A DNA stretch of 64,000 bases from Streptomyces sp. NBC_00576. GTDB taxonomy: Bacteria > Actinomycetota > Actinomycetes > Streptomycetales > Streptomycetaceae. This document shows positions 1 through 8,410 of the stretch, piece by piece. The stretch lies in NCBI RefSeq assembly GCF_036345175.1, contig NZ_CP107780.1, positions 10,540,001 through 10,604,000 of the forward strand. Direction: 5' to 3'. The notes under the pieces were generated by a model. That model had not been told where the DNA came from and did not search any database. It worked only from the letters and a program-made list of their open reading frames with translations. Numbering within the stretch: position 1 is the stretch's first letter; each line of letters begins with the position of its first letter. The position numbers and the translations under genes are program-made.

Positions 1-740
1 GGAAGACGGCGCTGGTCACCGGGGGAGGGCAGGGAGTGGGGCGCGGCATCGCGCTCGCGCTGGCCGCCGCGGGCGCCTTTGTGGTGATCACCGGCCGCAC
101 CGAGAACAAGCTGAAGGACACGGCCGACGAGATCACCGAGCGCGGCGGACGGGCGCACACCGTTGTCGGAGATGTGGGGGAGCGGGACGACGTCGACCGC
201 ATGGTGGCCGAGACGGTACGGGAGTTCGGCCGCCTGGACGTACTCGTCAACAACGCCCAGTCCTCGGTCCAGCGCCGACTGGAACAGACGACGTACGACG
301 ACGTCGAACTCACCTACCGCAGTGGACCGTTGGCCGCGTTCCACGCGATGCAGGCGGCCCTGCCGCACCTGAAGGCGAGTCGCGGCAGTGTGGTGAACCT
401 CGGTTCGTCGGCCGCGATACAGGGCGAGGTGACCTTCGCGGCGTACGCGATGGCCAAGGAGGCGGTCCGGGGGCTGACGAAGGTGGCCGCGCGGGAGTGG
501 GGGGCGTACGGGATCCGGGTGAACGTCGTCTGCCCGGCGGCGCTGAGCCCGGCGGCGGAGGCGTTCTTCGCGGATCACCCGGAGAAGGCCGAGAGCGTGC
601 TCGCCGGCATCCCGCTGGGTCGGATGGGCGACCCGGAGACAGACATCGGCCGCGCGGTGGCGGCGCTCGTCAGCGATGACATGGCGTACCTGACGGGGGC
701 GACACTGATGCTGGAGGGCGGGCGAACGCTGCTCGGCTGA
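1..740 (+). CDS. SDR-family oxidoreductase, 5' end outside window
   Basis: NAD(P)-dependent short-chain dehydrogenase/reductase. The open frame runs back to base 3, where it reads KTALVTGGGQGVGRGIALA, i.e. the Rossmann TGxxxGxG motif. The GTG at 36 is therefore internal and the true start lies upstream of the window. Further motifs are the NNA-type structural motif (LVNNAQS) and the catalytic Ser plus YAMAK (Tyr-x-x-x-Lys) before the second half. The C-terminus ends in the usual GGR region. It converges on the CoA-transferase gene. Its place beside CoA-ester genes suggests a hydroxyacyl-CoA or ketone/alcohol step, but the substrate cannot be read from sequence. Confidence 0.9.
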   Translation, partial: KTALVTGGGQGVGRGIALALAAAGAFVVITGRTENKLKDTADEITERGGRAHTVVGDVGERDDVDRMVAETVREFGRLDVLVNNAQSSVQRRLEQTTYDDVELTYRSGPLAAFHAMQAALPHLKASRGSVVNLGSSAAIQGEVTFAAYAMAKEAVRGLTKVAAREWGAYGIRVNVVCPAALSPAAEAFFADHPEKAESVLAGIPLGRMGDPETDIGRAVAALVSDDMAYLTGATLMLEGGRTLLG

Positions 741-756
741 GGCGGTGTGGGGCCTC

Positions 757-853
757 GGGGGCGCTGCCCCCGAACCCCCGCATTTTCAGCCCGTCCGGCG
801 TTTGAGGACGAGCGCGTTCAGCGCGAAGGGGGGTCTGGGGGCGCAGCCCCCAG
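757..853. repeat. GC-rich Streptomyces-type intergenic repeat with two hairpins
   Basis: Lies between two convergent genes. GGGGGC/GCCCCC arms (757-762, 766-771) and CTGGGGGC/GCCCCCAG arms (835-842, 846-853) flank a segment with the GTCCGGCGTTTGAGGACGAG-like core common between Streptomyces genes. It probably acts as a bidirectional terminator. The family assignment is from memory. Confidence 0.7.
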
Positions 854-908
854 GTTCAGGATGGGACGGGTAGGGGCGGCGGGGGCGAGAATCCCGCCCC
901 ACCCCACC

Positions 909-2120
909 TCACACAACCCCCCGCCCCCGCAACCCCCGCAGCTGCTCCTCCGTCACCCCCGCCAGCCTGCCCAGGACCTCGGCCGTGTGCTCGCCCAGCG
1001 CGGGCGGCGCGGCGTACCCCTCGACGGGAGTCCCCGTCAACCGGATCGGATTCGCGAGCATCGGCAACCGCCCCGACATCGGGTCCTCGACCTCGACCAG
1101 CATCCCCCGATGCTGTATCTGCGGGTCGGCGAAAACCTCGGGCAGCTCGTTGAACGGGCCCGCAGGGACGTCGTGTTCGTCCAGTACGGCGAGCCATTCG
1201 TCCCGTGTCCGAGTGCGCAGCACCGCCGCCAGCACCGGCAGAATCGCCTCGCGATACGTGATCCGCGCGGACGTCGTGGCGAACCGCGGGTCCTGGAGCA
1301 GGTCGGTGCGGCCGGCCGCCGCACAGAACGCCGCGAACTGCTTGTCGTTGCCCGCGACGAGGAAGATCGGCTTGTCCGCGCACTGGAACGCCTGGGACGG
1401 AATCCCGCCGTACCCGCCGTTGCCGCGCCGCTGCGGAACCTCGCCGGAGACCAGGTAGTTCATCGCGAAGTGCGACAGCGAGGCCAGACCGCAGTCCAGC
1501 AGGGACAGGTCGATGTACTGGCCCTCGCCGGTCGCGTCCCGGTGCCGCAGGGCCGCCAGCACGGCTGTGGAGGCGTACAGCCCCGTGAGGATGTCGACCA
1601 TGCTGACGCCGACCTTCATCGGTTCCCCGGGGTGTCCGGAGACGCTCATCATCCCGGACATGGCCTGGAAGATACCGTCGTAGCCCGGGCGCCCGGCGTA
1701 CGGCCCGGTCTGCCCGAAGCCGGTCACCGACAGGTACACCAGCCGCGGGTTGAGCTCCCGCAGGCTCTCCTGGTCGAGCCCGTACTTCGCCAGCGTCCCC
1801 GCCCGGAAGTTCTCGACCAGCACGTCCGACCGGGCGGCGAGCGCGCGGATCAGTTCCTGCCCCTCGGCGGTGGAGTGGTTGACGGTGACCGACTGCTTGT
1901 TGCGGTTGCAGGCGAGGTAGAAGGCGGCGGTGTCCGTCCGGTCGCCCTCGGGCCCGGGCGCGAAGGGCGGGCCGTACGTGCGTGAGTCGTCCCCCGTTCC
2001 GGGCCGCTCGACCTTGATCACCTCGGCGCCCAGGTCGGCCAGCATCTGGGTGGCCAGCGGCGCGGCGAGGATGCGGGACAGATCGAGGACACGGATCCCG
2101 GCCAGTGCGGTCGACGGCAT
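909..2120 (-). CDS. CaiB/BaiF family CoA-transferase (class III)
   Basis: Transfers CoA between an acyl-CoA donor and a carboxylate. The 403-residue length is typical of the family. The N-terminus (GIRVLDLSRILAAPLATQML) followed by DLGAEVIKVERP is the signature start. The RPGYDGIFQAMSGMMSVSG segment holds the expected catalytic Asp region, and VENFRAGTL and GQTGPYAGRPG are conserved. It is transcribed divergently from the thioesterase-crotonase operon, with an AT-rich operator-like site just upstream. It probably activates the pathway substrate as a CoA ester alongside the acyl-CoA synthetase at 4.5 kb. Confidence 0.92.
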   Translation of the reverse strand: MPSTALAGIRVLDLSRILAAPLATQMLADLGAEVIKVERPGTGDDSRTYGPPFAPGPEGDRTDTAAFYLACNRNKQSVTVNHSTAEGQELIRALAARSDVLVENFRAGTLAKYGLDQESLRELNPRLVYLSVTGFGQTGPYAGRPGYDGIFQAMSGMMSVSGHPGEPMKVGVSMVDILTGLYASTAVLAALRHRDATGEGQYIDLSLLDCGLASLSHFAMNYLVSGEVPQRRGNGGYGGIPSQAFQCADKPIFLVAGNDKQFAAFCAAAGRTDLLQDPRFATTSARITYREAILPVLAAVLRTRTRDEWLAVLDEHDVPAGPFNELPEVFADPQIQHRGMLVEVEDPMSGRLPMLANPIRLTGTPVEGYAAPPALGEHTAEVLGRLAGVTEEQLRGLRGRGVV

Positions 2121-2155
2121 CGAAGCGCCTCCCTGTGCGGCGAACAGTAGAATGA

Positions 2156-2171
2156 GTTAGATAAATAATAC
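2156..2171. promoter_or_regulatory. Candidate operator A of shared catabolic regulon
   Basis: GTTAGATAAATAATAC, strikingly AT-rich for this genome, 36 bases upstream of the CoA-transferase start. It contains the TAGATAA half-site found again at 8345-8351 and 17027-17033 on the opposite strand. Operator function is inferred from recurrence. Confidence 0.5.
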
Positions 2172-2209
2172 ATCCACCGCTCCCGTTGGGTCCGTATGAT
2201 TGCCCCAAC

Positions 2210-2231
2210 TAGCTGATTCATGTAACTATAT
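2210..2231. promoter_or_regulatory. Candidate operator B (divergent promoter region)
   Basis: TAGCTGATTCATGTA followed by ACTATAT, 37 bases before the thioesterase start. It matches the perfect palindrome at 9341-9355 (TAGATGATTCATCTA) at 13 of 15 positions, and the following ACTATA/GCTATA also agrees. Probably the operator of the rightward operon. Confidence 0.55.
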
Positions 2232-2267
2232 CGATCGGCTGACAGGCCGAGACCGGAGGGCGTGCTG

Positions 2268-2759
2268 ATGACCGTCGCGGCGAGGACCCTCACCGACCAG
2301 GAGCAGCGTGAACGCCGTACGTGGTTCAGGGCTCGCTGGGAGCGCGGGGTCGCCTTCAACCGCCTGTGCGGCATCCGAGTGACGCGCTGGGATCCGGACG
2401 CCGTCGAGATCGAGCTTCCCTACGCAGAGTCCCTCTCCGCCCACGAGGGCGTCTTCCACGGCGGGGTCGTCTCGGCGCTCATCGACACCGCGGGCGCCGG
2501 GGCTGTCATCGCCGGGCACGACTTCACGAAGGGGAGTCGGCTCAGCACCGTGTCGATGTCGGTGCAGTTCCTCGCGCCCGCCCGAGGCCGCAACGCCGTC
2601 GCCTACGCACGCTGCGTGCGGCGCGGGGGCAGGCTGCACTTCGCCGATGTCGACGTGCTGACCGACGGCCGTATCTGCGCGCGGGGGCAGGTGGTGGTGA
2701 CCATCTCCGGGGAGCGGCCTGGCGTCGGCGACCCCATCGAACCACTGGACGAGGAGTGA
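2268..2759 (+). CDS. PaaI-type hotdog-fold thioesterase
   Basis: Hydrolyses acyl-CoA esters in the cytoplasm. It has a single hotdog domain of 163 residues. The segment HEGVFHGGVVSALIDTAGAG carries the HGG motif and helix of PaaI/4HBT thioesterases. A long charged N-terminal helix precedes it. The ATG at 2268 is preferred over the GTG at 2262 because GGAGGG at 2255-2260 is then spaced seven bases. The next gene follows within a few bases, so it heads an operon of thioesterase, crotonase, two MaoC proteins, acyl-CoA synthetase and a hydrolase. It may recycle CoA from dead-end intermediates. Confidence 0.88.
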   Translation: MTVAARTLTDQEQRERRTWFRARWERGVAFNRLCGIRVTRWDPDAVEIELPYAESLSAHEGVFHGGVVSALIDTAGAGAVIAGHDFTKGSRLSTVSMSVQFLAPARGRNAVAYARCVRRGGRLHFADVDVLTDGRICARGQVVVTISGERPGVGDPIEPLDEE

Positions 2760-2763
2760 CGTG

Positions 2764-3624
2764 ATGCCCGAAGAGCCCGTGGTCCCGCCACAGGACCTGG
2801 ACCTGGTGCTGTACGAGGTCGACGAGGACGGCGTCGCCACCGTCACCCTCAACCGGCCCGAGCGCAAGAACGCGTGGAGCCTCTGCATGGAGCGCCGCTT
2901 CTTCGCGCTCCTGGACGAGGCCGCGCACGATCCGGCCGTCCGTGCCGTGGTCGTCACGGGCGCGGGCCGGGCCTTCTGTCCCGGGATGGACGTCCAGCGC
3001 CTGGAGCAGAACGCCCAGCCCGGCCAGTCCCTCAACCTCCAGGCCCGCGTGCCCATGTACAGCAGGCGCGACATGCCCAAGCCGATGATCGCCGCCGTCA
3101 ACGGCGCCTGCGCGGGCATCGGCCTGGTCCAGGCACTCATCTGCGATGTCCGCTTCGCCGCCCGCGGCGCCCGCTTCACCACCGCCTTCACCCGTCGCGG
3201 CCTGGCCGGCGAGTACAACCTGCCGTACGTGCTGCCGCGCGTCATCGGCCTGGAGAACGCGCTCGACCTGCTGCTGTCCGGCCGTGTCTTCGACGCCGAC
3301 GAGGCGAAGGATCTCGGGCTCGTCAGCCGCGTCGTGGAACCGGAGAACCTGCTCGACGCCGCCCGCGCCTACGCCCGGGACATCGCCCGCAACTGCTCGC
3401 CGCGCGCCATGGCCGTCATACGCCACCAGGTGTACGGCGACCTCGACCGCACCTTCACCGACGCCCTCGCCCGCTCCTACTCCGCCATGGAGTTCTTCGC
3501 GGGCTCGCCGGACTTCCGCGAAGGCGTGGCGAGCTTCGTGGAGAAGCGGGAGCCGAAGTTCGACGGACTCCCGCCGGACTTCGACCCGGACGAGGCCACC
3601 CGCGACGCGTTCCTGCCGTACTGA
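2764..3624 (+). CDS. Enoyl-CoA hydratase/isomerase (crotonase) family protein
   Basis: About 286 residues, the usual crotonase length. The oxyanion-hole segments are TGAGRAFCPGMDV and NGACAGIGLVQALICDVRFA. The acidic residue in GLAGEYNLPYVLPR sits where the catalytic Glu is expected. The LSGRVFDADEAKDLGLVSRV stretch is the conserved C-terminal crotonase core. It starts four bases after the thioesterase stop (GTG 2761 is an alternative start). It presumably hydrates an enoyl-CoA or acts on a ring-derived CoA ester. The paralogue at 9.4 kb shares the unusual FCPGMD variant, so the two may act on related substrates. Confidence 0.92.
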   Translation: MPEEPVVPPQDLDLVLYEVDEDGVATVTLNRPERKNAWSLCMERRFFALLDEAAHDPAVRAVVVTGAGRAFCPGMDVQRLEQNAQPGQSLNLQARVPMYSRRDMPKPMIAAVNGACAGIGLVQALICDVRFAARGARFTTAFTRRGLAGEYNLPYVLPRVIGLENALDLLLSGRVFDADEAKDLGLVSRVVEPENLLDAARAYARDIARNCSPRAMAVIRHQVYGDLDRTFTDALARSYSAMEFFAGSPDFREGVASFVEKREPKFDGLPPDFDPDEATRDAFLPY

Positions 3625-3641
3625 CCGAGGAGCACACGAAC

Positions 3642-4097
3642 ATGACAGGGCAGCCGTTCCCCGTAGAGGCCGGGCACATCATGATGTTCGCCCGAGCCAT
3701 CGGCGACGAGAACCCCGCCTATCACGGCGAGACCCCGCTCGCACCGCCCACCTTCACCATGGCGAGCGCTCACTACGACCCCGACTACCACCTGAGGCCC
3801 AAGCCCGGTGAGGAGTGGTTCGGGTCCGGCGCAGGTCCCGGAGAGATGGCCGAGGGTGCCGGCGGTCTGCACGCCGAGCAGCACTTCGAGTACCACCGCC
3901 CGGTGCGCGCCGGCGAGACCCTCTACGCGCACTCCGCCTTCGGCCGCAGCTGGGAGAAGCAGGGCCGCAGCGGCCGTCTGCTCTTCAGCGAACGCATCAC
4001 CGAGTACCGGGACGCGGACGGCGAACCGGTGGTCAGCGCCAAGACCGTCGCCGTCGTACCCGAGGGCCCCGCCACCCGGAAGGACGACGCCCGATGA
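3642..4097 (+). CDS. MaoC-like hydratase, non-catalytic-type subunit (FAS1-like dehydratase domain)
   Basis: A 151-residue hotdog protein beginning with AGHIMMFARAIGDENPAYHG, an N-terminal MaoC/FAS1-type dehydratase domain. It overlaps the next gene by ATGA and resembles one half of two-subunit enoyl-CoA hydratases such as mycobacterial HadA/HadB or steroid ChsH1/ChsH2. In those, one subunit binds the acyl chain and the other carries the catalytic Asp-His pair. The DFNPLHTD catalytic motif is absent here and present in the partner. Heterodimer formation is an inference from family knowledge and gene order. Confidence 0.82.
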   Translation: MTGQPFPVEAGHIMMFARAIGDENPAYHGETPLAPPTFTMASAHYDPDYHLRPKPGEEWFGSGAGPGEMAEGAGGLHAEQHFEYHRPVRAGETLYAHSAFGRSWEKQGRSGRLLFSERITEYRDADGEPVVSAKTVAVVPEGPATRKDDAR

Positions 4098-4516
4098 GCC
4101 TGACCACAAACGACATCAAGGTCGGCGAGACCCGCGAGAGCATCCTCGTGGACGACCTCAAGCGCACCCGGATCGTGCAGTACGCGGGCGCGTCGGGAGA
4201 CTTCAACCCGCTGCACACCGACGAAAGGTTCGCCGTCGAGGCAGCCGGATACCCCGGAGTCTTCGCCCACGGGATGCTGACGATGGGCATGACCGGCCGG
4301 GTCCTCACCGACTGGGTCGGCACCGAGTCGCTGCTCCGCTTCGGCGTGCGCTTCAAGGCCCAGGTCTGGCCCGGCGACACCCTCACCGCCACGGCCACCG
4401 TCGAGTCGATCGAGGACATGCCGACGGGCCCGGTCGCCCACTTCGTGCTGCGCACCCTCAACCAGGACGGCGCCGAGGTGGTCACCGGCACCGCTGCAGC
4501 CCGCCTGGAGCCCTGA
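4094..4516 (+). CDS. MaoC-family enoyl-CoA hydratase, catalytic subunit
   Basis: A 140-residue hotdog dehydratase. GDFNPLHTD is the hydratase-2 catalytic motif (Asp and His), followed by GVFAHGMLTMGM, which completes the active-site loop. Its start codon overlaps the stop of the preceding MaoC-like gene (ATGA), which points to translational coupling and a 1:1 complex. It likely hydrates a bulky 2-enoyl-CoA produced by the acyl-CoA dehydrogenase at 15.7-17 kb. Confidence 0.9.
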   Translation: MSLTTNDIKVGETRESILVDDLKRTRIVQYAGASGDFNPLHTDERFAVEAAGYPGVFAHGMLTMGMTGRVLTDWVGTESLLRFGVRFKAQVWPGDTLTATATVESIEDMPTGPVAHFVLRTLNQDGAEVVTGTAAARLEP

Positions 4517-4520
4517 GCGC

Positions 4521-5963
4521 ATGGCCGCCACGCAGGAAGGGGTGCAGGCGGCCACCTGGACCGCCATGGTGAGCCGCGCCTACGACCATGTCCGCCCTGC
4601 CGTCCGGTTCGGCGACCTGACCTGGACCGGACACGAACTCCTCGACCGGGCGGCCGGCGCGGCCGACTGGCTGGACACGCTCGGCCTTGAACCCGGCACC
4701 CCGGTCCCGGCGTTGGCCGCCACCTCCGCCGACGCGCTCGCGCTGGTGATCGGCGGCGCCGGGTCCGGGCATCCGCTTGCGCCGCTCGGCGTCCGGATGA
4801 CTGCGTACGAGATCGCGGCGGTGGTCAAGGAGACACGCGCCCAAGTCCTGCTGGCGCAGCCCGAGTTCGCCGACCTCGGCAGGCAGGTCGCCGAACTGTC
4901 CGGCCGACGGGTCGCCCTGGTTCCCGAACTGCACAGCAGTACACGGGAGTTGACAGCAGCACCCGATGAACTCGCTGCGGTCCTCCACACCTCCGGGACC
5001 ACCGGACTGCCCAAACCCGTCCCCATGACCCAACGACGCCTGGCCGCCCGAGCACGCGTCAACGGCCGATTGTGCGCACTCGCCCCCGACAGCTTCTACG
5101 GCGGGAGCGCGCCCTTCCACCACATCGCCGGCCTCGGTAACATCGCCGTCGCCCTCGCCGCGGGCGCCCTGGTCACCGGTCTGCCCCGCTTCACCGTCGA
5201 GGGCTGGGCCCTGCTGCGAGACCTCGGGACCACGCACACCAGCATGGTCCCGGCGATGCTGGAGACCCTGCTGGCCGCCGGACAGGCCCGCCACGAAACC
5301 CTGCGCACCCTCCAGTACGGCGGCGCGCCCGTCCGCCCAGGCACCCTGCGCCGGACGTACGAGGCGATGCCCGGCGTCCGCATGCTCAACATGTTCGGCC
5401 AGACCGAGGGCTCACCGATCAGCGTGCTCACTCCCGAAGACCACCGGGAGGCGGTCGCGGGACGCACCGAGCTGCTGCGGTCGGTGGGGCGGCCTGCCCC
5501 CGGCGTCGAGGTAAAGGTCCACGCGGCCGGCCCGGACGGCATCGGTGAGATCCATGCCCGCGCCGACCATTTCTTCAGGATCGACGCCGAAGGCTGGCTG
5601 CACAGCGGTGACCTCGGGCGCATGGCGGAGGACGGCTATCTCTATCTCCTCGGCCGACGCACCGACATGATCATCCGCGGTGGTGAGAACGTCCACCCGC
5701 TGGAGGTGGAGACGATCCTGGCCGCGCATCCCGGTGTGGCGGACGCGGCGGTCACCGGAGTTCCGGACGAGCGACTCGGCCAGACGGTCGTCGCCTTCGT
5801 CGTGCCGGCCGATCCCGCCGCCCCGCCGGAGCCGGAGACGCTCCGGCACTACACCCGCGCCCGGCTGTCCGGGTTCAAGGTCCCCGTCCGCTGGTGGTTC
5901 GTGGACGATCTGCCGCGCAACGCGAACGGCAAGGTCGTACGCCGTCGGCTGTGGGAGCCGTAA
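4521..5963 (+). CDS. Acyl-CoA synthetase (AMP-forming, ANL superfamily)
   Basis: ATP-dependent CoA ligase of 480 residues. The P-loop is LHTSGTTGLPKP, A5 is NMFGQTEG, A7 is SGDLGRMAEDGYLYLLGRRTD, and A8 is RGGENVHPLEVE. The C-terminal catalytic Lys lies in PRNANGKVV. It starts four bases after the MaoC stop, in the same operon. It is somewhat short at the N-terminus compared with long-chain FadD enzymes and closer in size to small aryl/medium-chain ligases. It probably activates the imported carboxylic acid. Confidence 0.92.
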   Translation: MAATQEGVQAATWTAMVSRAYDHVRPAVRFGDLTWTGHELLDRAAGAADWLDTLGLEPGTPVPALAATSADALALVIGGAGSGHPLAPLGVRMTAYEIAAVVKETRAQVLLAQPEFADLGRQVAELSGRRVALVPELHSSTRELTAAPDELAAVLHTSGTTGLPKPVPMTQRRLAARARVNGRLCALAPDSFYGGSAPFHHIAGLGNIAVALAAGALVTGLPRFTVEGWALLRDLGTTHTSMVPAMLETLLAAGQARHETLRTLQYGGAPVRPGTLRRTYEAMPGVRMLNMFGQTEGSPISVLTPEDHREAVAGRTELLRSVGRPAPGVEVKVHAAGPDGIGEIHARADHFFRIDAEGWLHSGDLGRMAEDGYLYLLGRRTDMIIRGGENVHPLEVETILAAHPGVADAAVTGVPDERLGQTVVAFVVPADPAAPPEPETLRHYTRARLSGFKVPVRWWFVDDLPRNANGKVVRRRLWEP

Positions 5964-5976
5964 GAAGGAGGAACAA

Positions 5977-7083
5977 GTGCCTGACCACGCCGACGAAGTG
6001 GATCCGGAGCGACTCGACACGCTCCTGCGCCGGATCCGCCGGGAGGTCGAACACGGCCCCCTGCCTTCCGCGCAGGTCGCCGTCGCGAGGGGCGGCCGTC
6101 TGCTGGCTTTCGAGACCTACGGTGACGCACGCCCCGACACCCGCTATGTGCTGCAGTCCGTCGGACGGTCGATCGTCGCGGGCGTGGTGTGGAAGCTGAT
6201 CGGCGAGGGACTGCTGGACGTGGACGAGCAAGTCGCTGCGATCATCCCGGAGTTCACGCCGAACGGTAAGGAGACGGTGACGGTCGAGCAGGTGCTCACG
6301 CACACCGCCGGCTTCCCCTTCGCGCCGCTCGGCCACCCCAAGATGCTGGACCGCGAGCAGCGCCTCGCGGCGTTCGGCCGCTGGCGGCTGGACTACCCGC
6401 CGGGCAGCCGCTTCCAGTACCACCTCACCTCGGCCGCCTGGCTGATCGCCGAGATCGTCGAGCGGCGCACGGGTCTGCCCTTCGCCGACTATCTGCACGA
6501 GAAGGTCGCGGGTCCGCTGGGGCTGCCGTCGATCGAGCTCGGGGTCCCGGTGGACCGTCAGCCCGGCACGGTCGCCCCGATGCTCGCCATCGACCGCACG
6601 AGTGACGAGCAGGAACCCGATCCGTGGGGGCCGTGGTACCTGTCCGATCCGAGGGTGCTGGCGGCCGGAGAGCCCAGCCACGCCCTGGTCGCCACCGCAG
6701 CCGACGTCGCGCTGTACTTCCAGGCGCTGGAGCACTCGGGCCTGTGGAAACCGGGCGCGGCGGCGGAGGGCACCCGGATCCGTTTCACGGAGCATCCGTA
6801 CGGCGAGCAGATCTACGGCGGTGGCGGCAACCGCCGTACCAGCATGGGGCTGTTCGTCACCGTGGCCGGACCTGACGCGGGCAGCAACCTGCCGTCCACC
6901 GGTTCGACCGCCCTTTTCGGGAGCGCCGGAGCCGCCTATCAACTGGGTTTCATGGACCCGGAGTCGGGCCTGTCCTTCGCCTGCCTGAGTAACGGCTACC
7001 CGCTCGCAGGCTACGACCACTCACCGCGCGGGACTGCCCTGCTCTCCGACATCGCGAACCTGGCGGCGGGCCTGGTCGGTTGA
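5977..7083 (+). CDS. Beta-lactamase-fold serine hydrolase-like protein with altered motifs
   Basis: A 368-residue member of the beta-lactamase/EstB-type family. There is no signal peptide, so it is cytoplasmic. The GTG at 5977 follows a strong AAGGAGGA. The nucleophile region reads LQSVGRSIVAG: Ser61 is present but the SxxK lysine is Arg64. The second motif, normally YxN, reads Tyr148-His-Leu. The fold is clear (VEQVLTHTAGFPF, TSAAWLIAEIVERRTG, YLHEKVAGPLGLPS), but canonical chemistry is doubtful. It closes the leftmost operon, so it may act on an ester or lactone intermediate or bind one without turnover. Confidence 0.8.
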   Translation: MPDHADEVDPERLDTLLRRIRREVEHGPLPSAQVAVARGGRLLAFETYGDARPDTRYVLQSVGRSIVAGVVWKLIGEGLLDVDEQVAAIIPEFTPNGKETVTVEQVLTHTAGFPFAPLGHPKMLDREQRLAAFGRWRLDYPPGSRFQYHLTSAAWLIAEIVERRTGLPFADYLHEKVAGPLGLPSIELGVPVDRQPGTVAPMLAIDRTSDEQEPDPWGPWYLSDPRVLAAGEPSHALVATAADVALYFQALEHSGLWKPGAAAEGTRIRFTEHPYGEQIYGGGGNRRTSMGLFVTVAGPDAGSNLPSTGSTALFGSAGAAYQLGFMDPESGLSFACLSNGYPLAGYDHSPRGTALLSDIANLAAGLVG

Positions 7084-7114
7084 CCGGGCCCACCGCCAGG
7101 CGGGGGTGCGACGC

Positions 7115-8296
7115 TCAGCGGCTGATCAGCTGCTGAGCGTTGTTGTACATGATGTCGTCCTGGACGGACTCGTCGAGTTCCGAGATGAGCTTGCGGAAGC
7201 CGGCCGGGTCGGCCAGGCCCTCCGCGTGCGGGAAGTCGGAGCCCATGACGATGGACTCGTGGTAGCCGAGACGCTTGACGAGGCTCACGGTGTCGTCCTC
7301 GGGGTAGGGCACCACGCGGATGTGCTTGCGGAAGACCTGGCTGGGGCGCTCGTCCAACTGCCCGCCGAGCCAGGGGCCGTTGCGGCCCATGCCGCGGCTC
7401 TTGTCCATGTGGCGCACGAAGTGCGGCACCCACTCGGCGCCGAACTCGGACACCAGGACGTTGATGTCGGGGAAGCGGCCGAAGAGATTGTCGAAGATCA
7501 GCGCGGACAGCGTCTCCTCGATGGGGCGCTGTCCGTAGGTGTTCTGCCACTGCCAGGCCGACATCCGGAAGTGGATGGGGTGGGGGTCGTAGCCCCAGGA
7601 GGGTGCCACCTGCGAGTTGTAGTAGAACTCGCTGATGTGGTAACAAACGCTCGCCTTGGCCTCGTTGACCAGCTTCCAGAACGGGTCGAAGTACGGGTCG
7701 CCCGGCGAGCGGCCGTACACGGGTCCGGTGGGCAGCAGGATGAAGCGGGCGCCCTGCTCCAGAACGTACTCCAACTCCTTGACAGCGCTGGGCAGATCAC
7801 GCAGCGAGAGCAGGGCGGGGGCGTAGATGCGGTTCTGGTGGTTGAAGCCCCACACCTCGTTCATGTACCGGTTGAACGAGTGGTAGTTGGCGTAGAGCGG
7901 TTCGACGCCCTTCACGTACTCCTCGGCGACCAGTGCCCAGCCGCCCGGGTACATGATCGTCTGGTCCAGGCCCTGCTCGTCCATGACCCGCAGCCGGGCG
8001 TCGCGGTTCTGGTACGACTCGTGCATCGGCTCGAATTGGTAGGTCTCCTCCGGATTGCCCGAGGCCATCGCCTTGAGCATCTCCTTCAGTGAACCGGGAC
8101 GGTAGACCTGCCCGAACTCCGGTTCCAGGCATACGACGATGCGGTCCCCGGCGAGGATCACCTCCCGTCCGTCCGGCAGCGTCACCGGTGCGACTGCCGA
8201 ACCGAGGAACTCCTTCGGGAGGTAGCGGGTGAAGGAGTCCCGCTCCTCGTACATGTGCTGGTCGCAGTCGAAGATGCGTTTACGCTGTTCGGCCAT
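7115..8296 (-). CDS. Amidohydrolase-2 family metal-dependent hydrolase
   Basis: A 393-residue TIM-barrel amidohydrolase of the ACMSD/gamma-resorcylate decarboxylase-like clan. The metal-binding start DCDQHMYEE supplies Asp12-x-His14. A central His occurs in VCYHISEFYY, and the C-terminal metal Asp lies in GSDFPHAEG. Relatives hydrolyse or decarboxylate ring carboxylates or cleave C-C bonds. It is downstream of the GntR gene on the same strand but has its own AT-rich operator-like site (8338-8353), so it is probably a separate member of the regulon. The reaction here is unknown; ring opening or decarboxylation is a guess. Confidence 0.88.
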   Translation of the reverse strand: MAEQRKRIFDCDQHMYEERDSFTRYLPKEFLGSAVAPVTLPDGREVILAGDRIVVCLEPEFGQVYRPGSLKEMLKAMASGNPEETYQFEPMHESYQNRDARLRVMDEQGLDQTIMYPGGWALVAEEYVKGVEPLYANYHSFNRYMNEVWGFNHQNRIYAPALLSLRDLPSAVKELEYVLEQGARFILLPTGPVYGRSPGDPYFDPFWKLVNEAKASVCYHISEFYYNSQVAPSWGYDPHPIHFRMSAWQWQNTYGQRPIEETLSALIFDNLFGRFPDINVLVSEFGAEWVPHFVRHMDKSRGMGRNGPWLGGQLDERPSQVFRKHIRVVPYPEDDTVSLVKRLGYHESIVMGSDFPHAEGLADPAGFRKLISELDESVQDDIMYNNAQQLISR

Positions 8297-8337
8297 GGCC
8301 GTCGCCTCCGGGCCCCAAGGATCTATTCAGTACGCCT

Positions 8338-8353
8338 CCTATAATTATCTAAC
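8338..8353. promoter_or_regulatory. Candidate operator C upstream of amidohydrolase
   Basis: CCTATAATTATCTAAC; its complement carries GTTAGATAATTATAGG. It shares GTTAGATAA with the site at 2156-2171, in the opposite orientation relative to the gene it precedes. That fits a dyad-symmetric operator. A -10-like TATAAT is included. Confidence 0.5.
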
Positions 8354-8410
8354 TGTTTCCAGGAGGCAAGGGGTGGGCCCGGAATGACGACTGAAGGCGG
8401 GTCGAACGGG

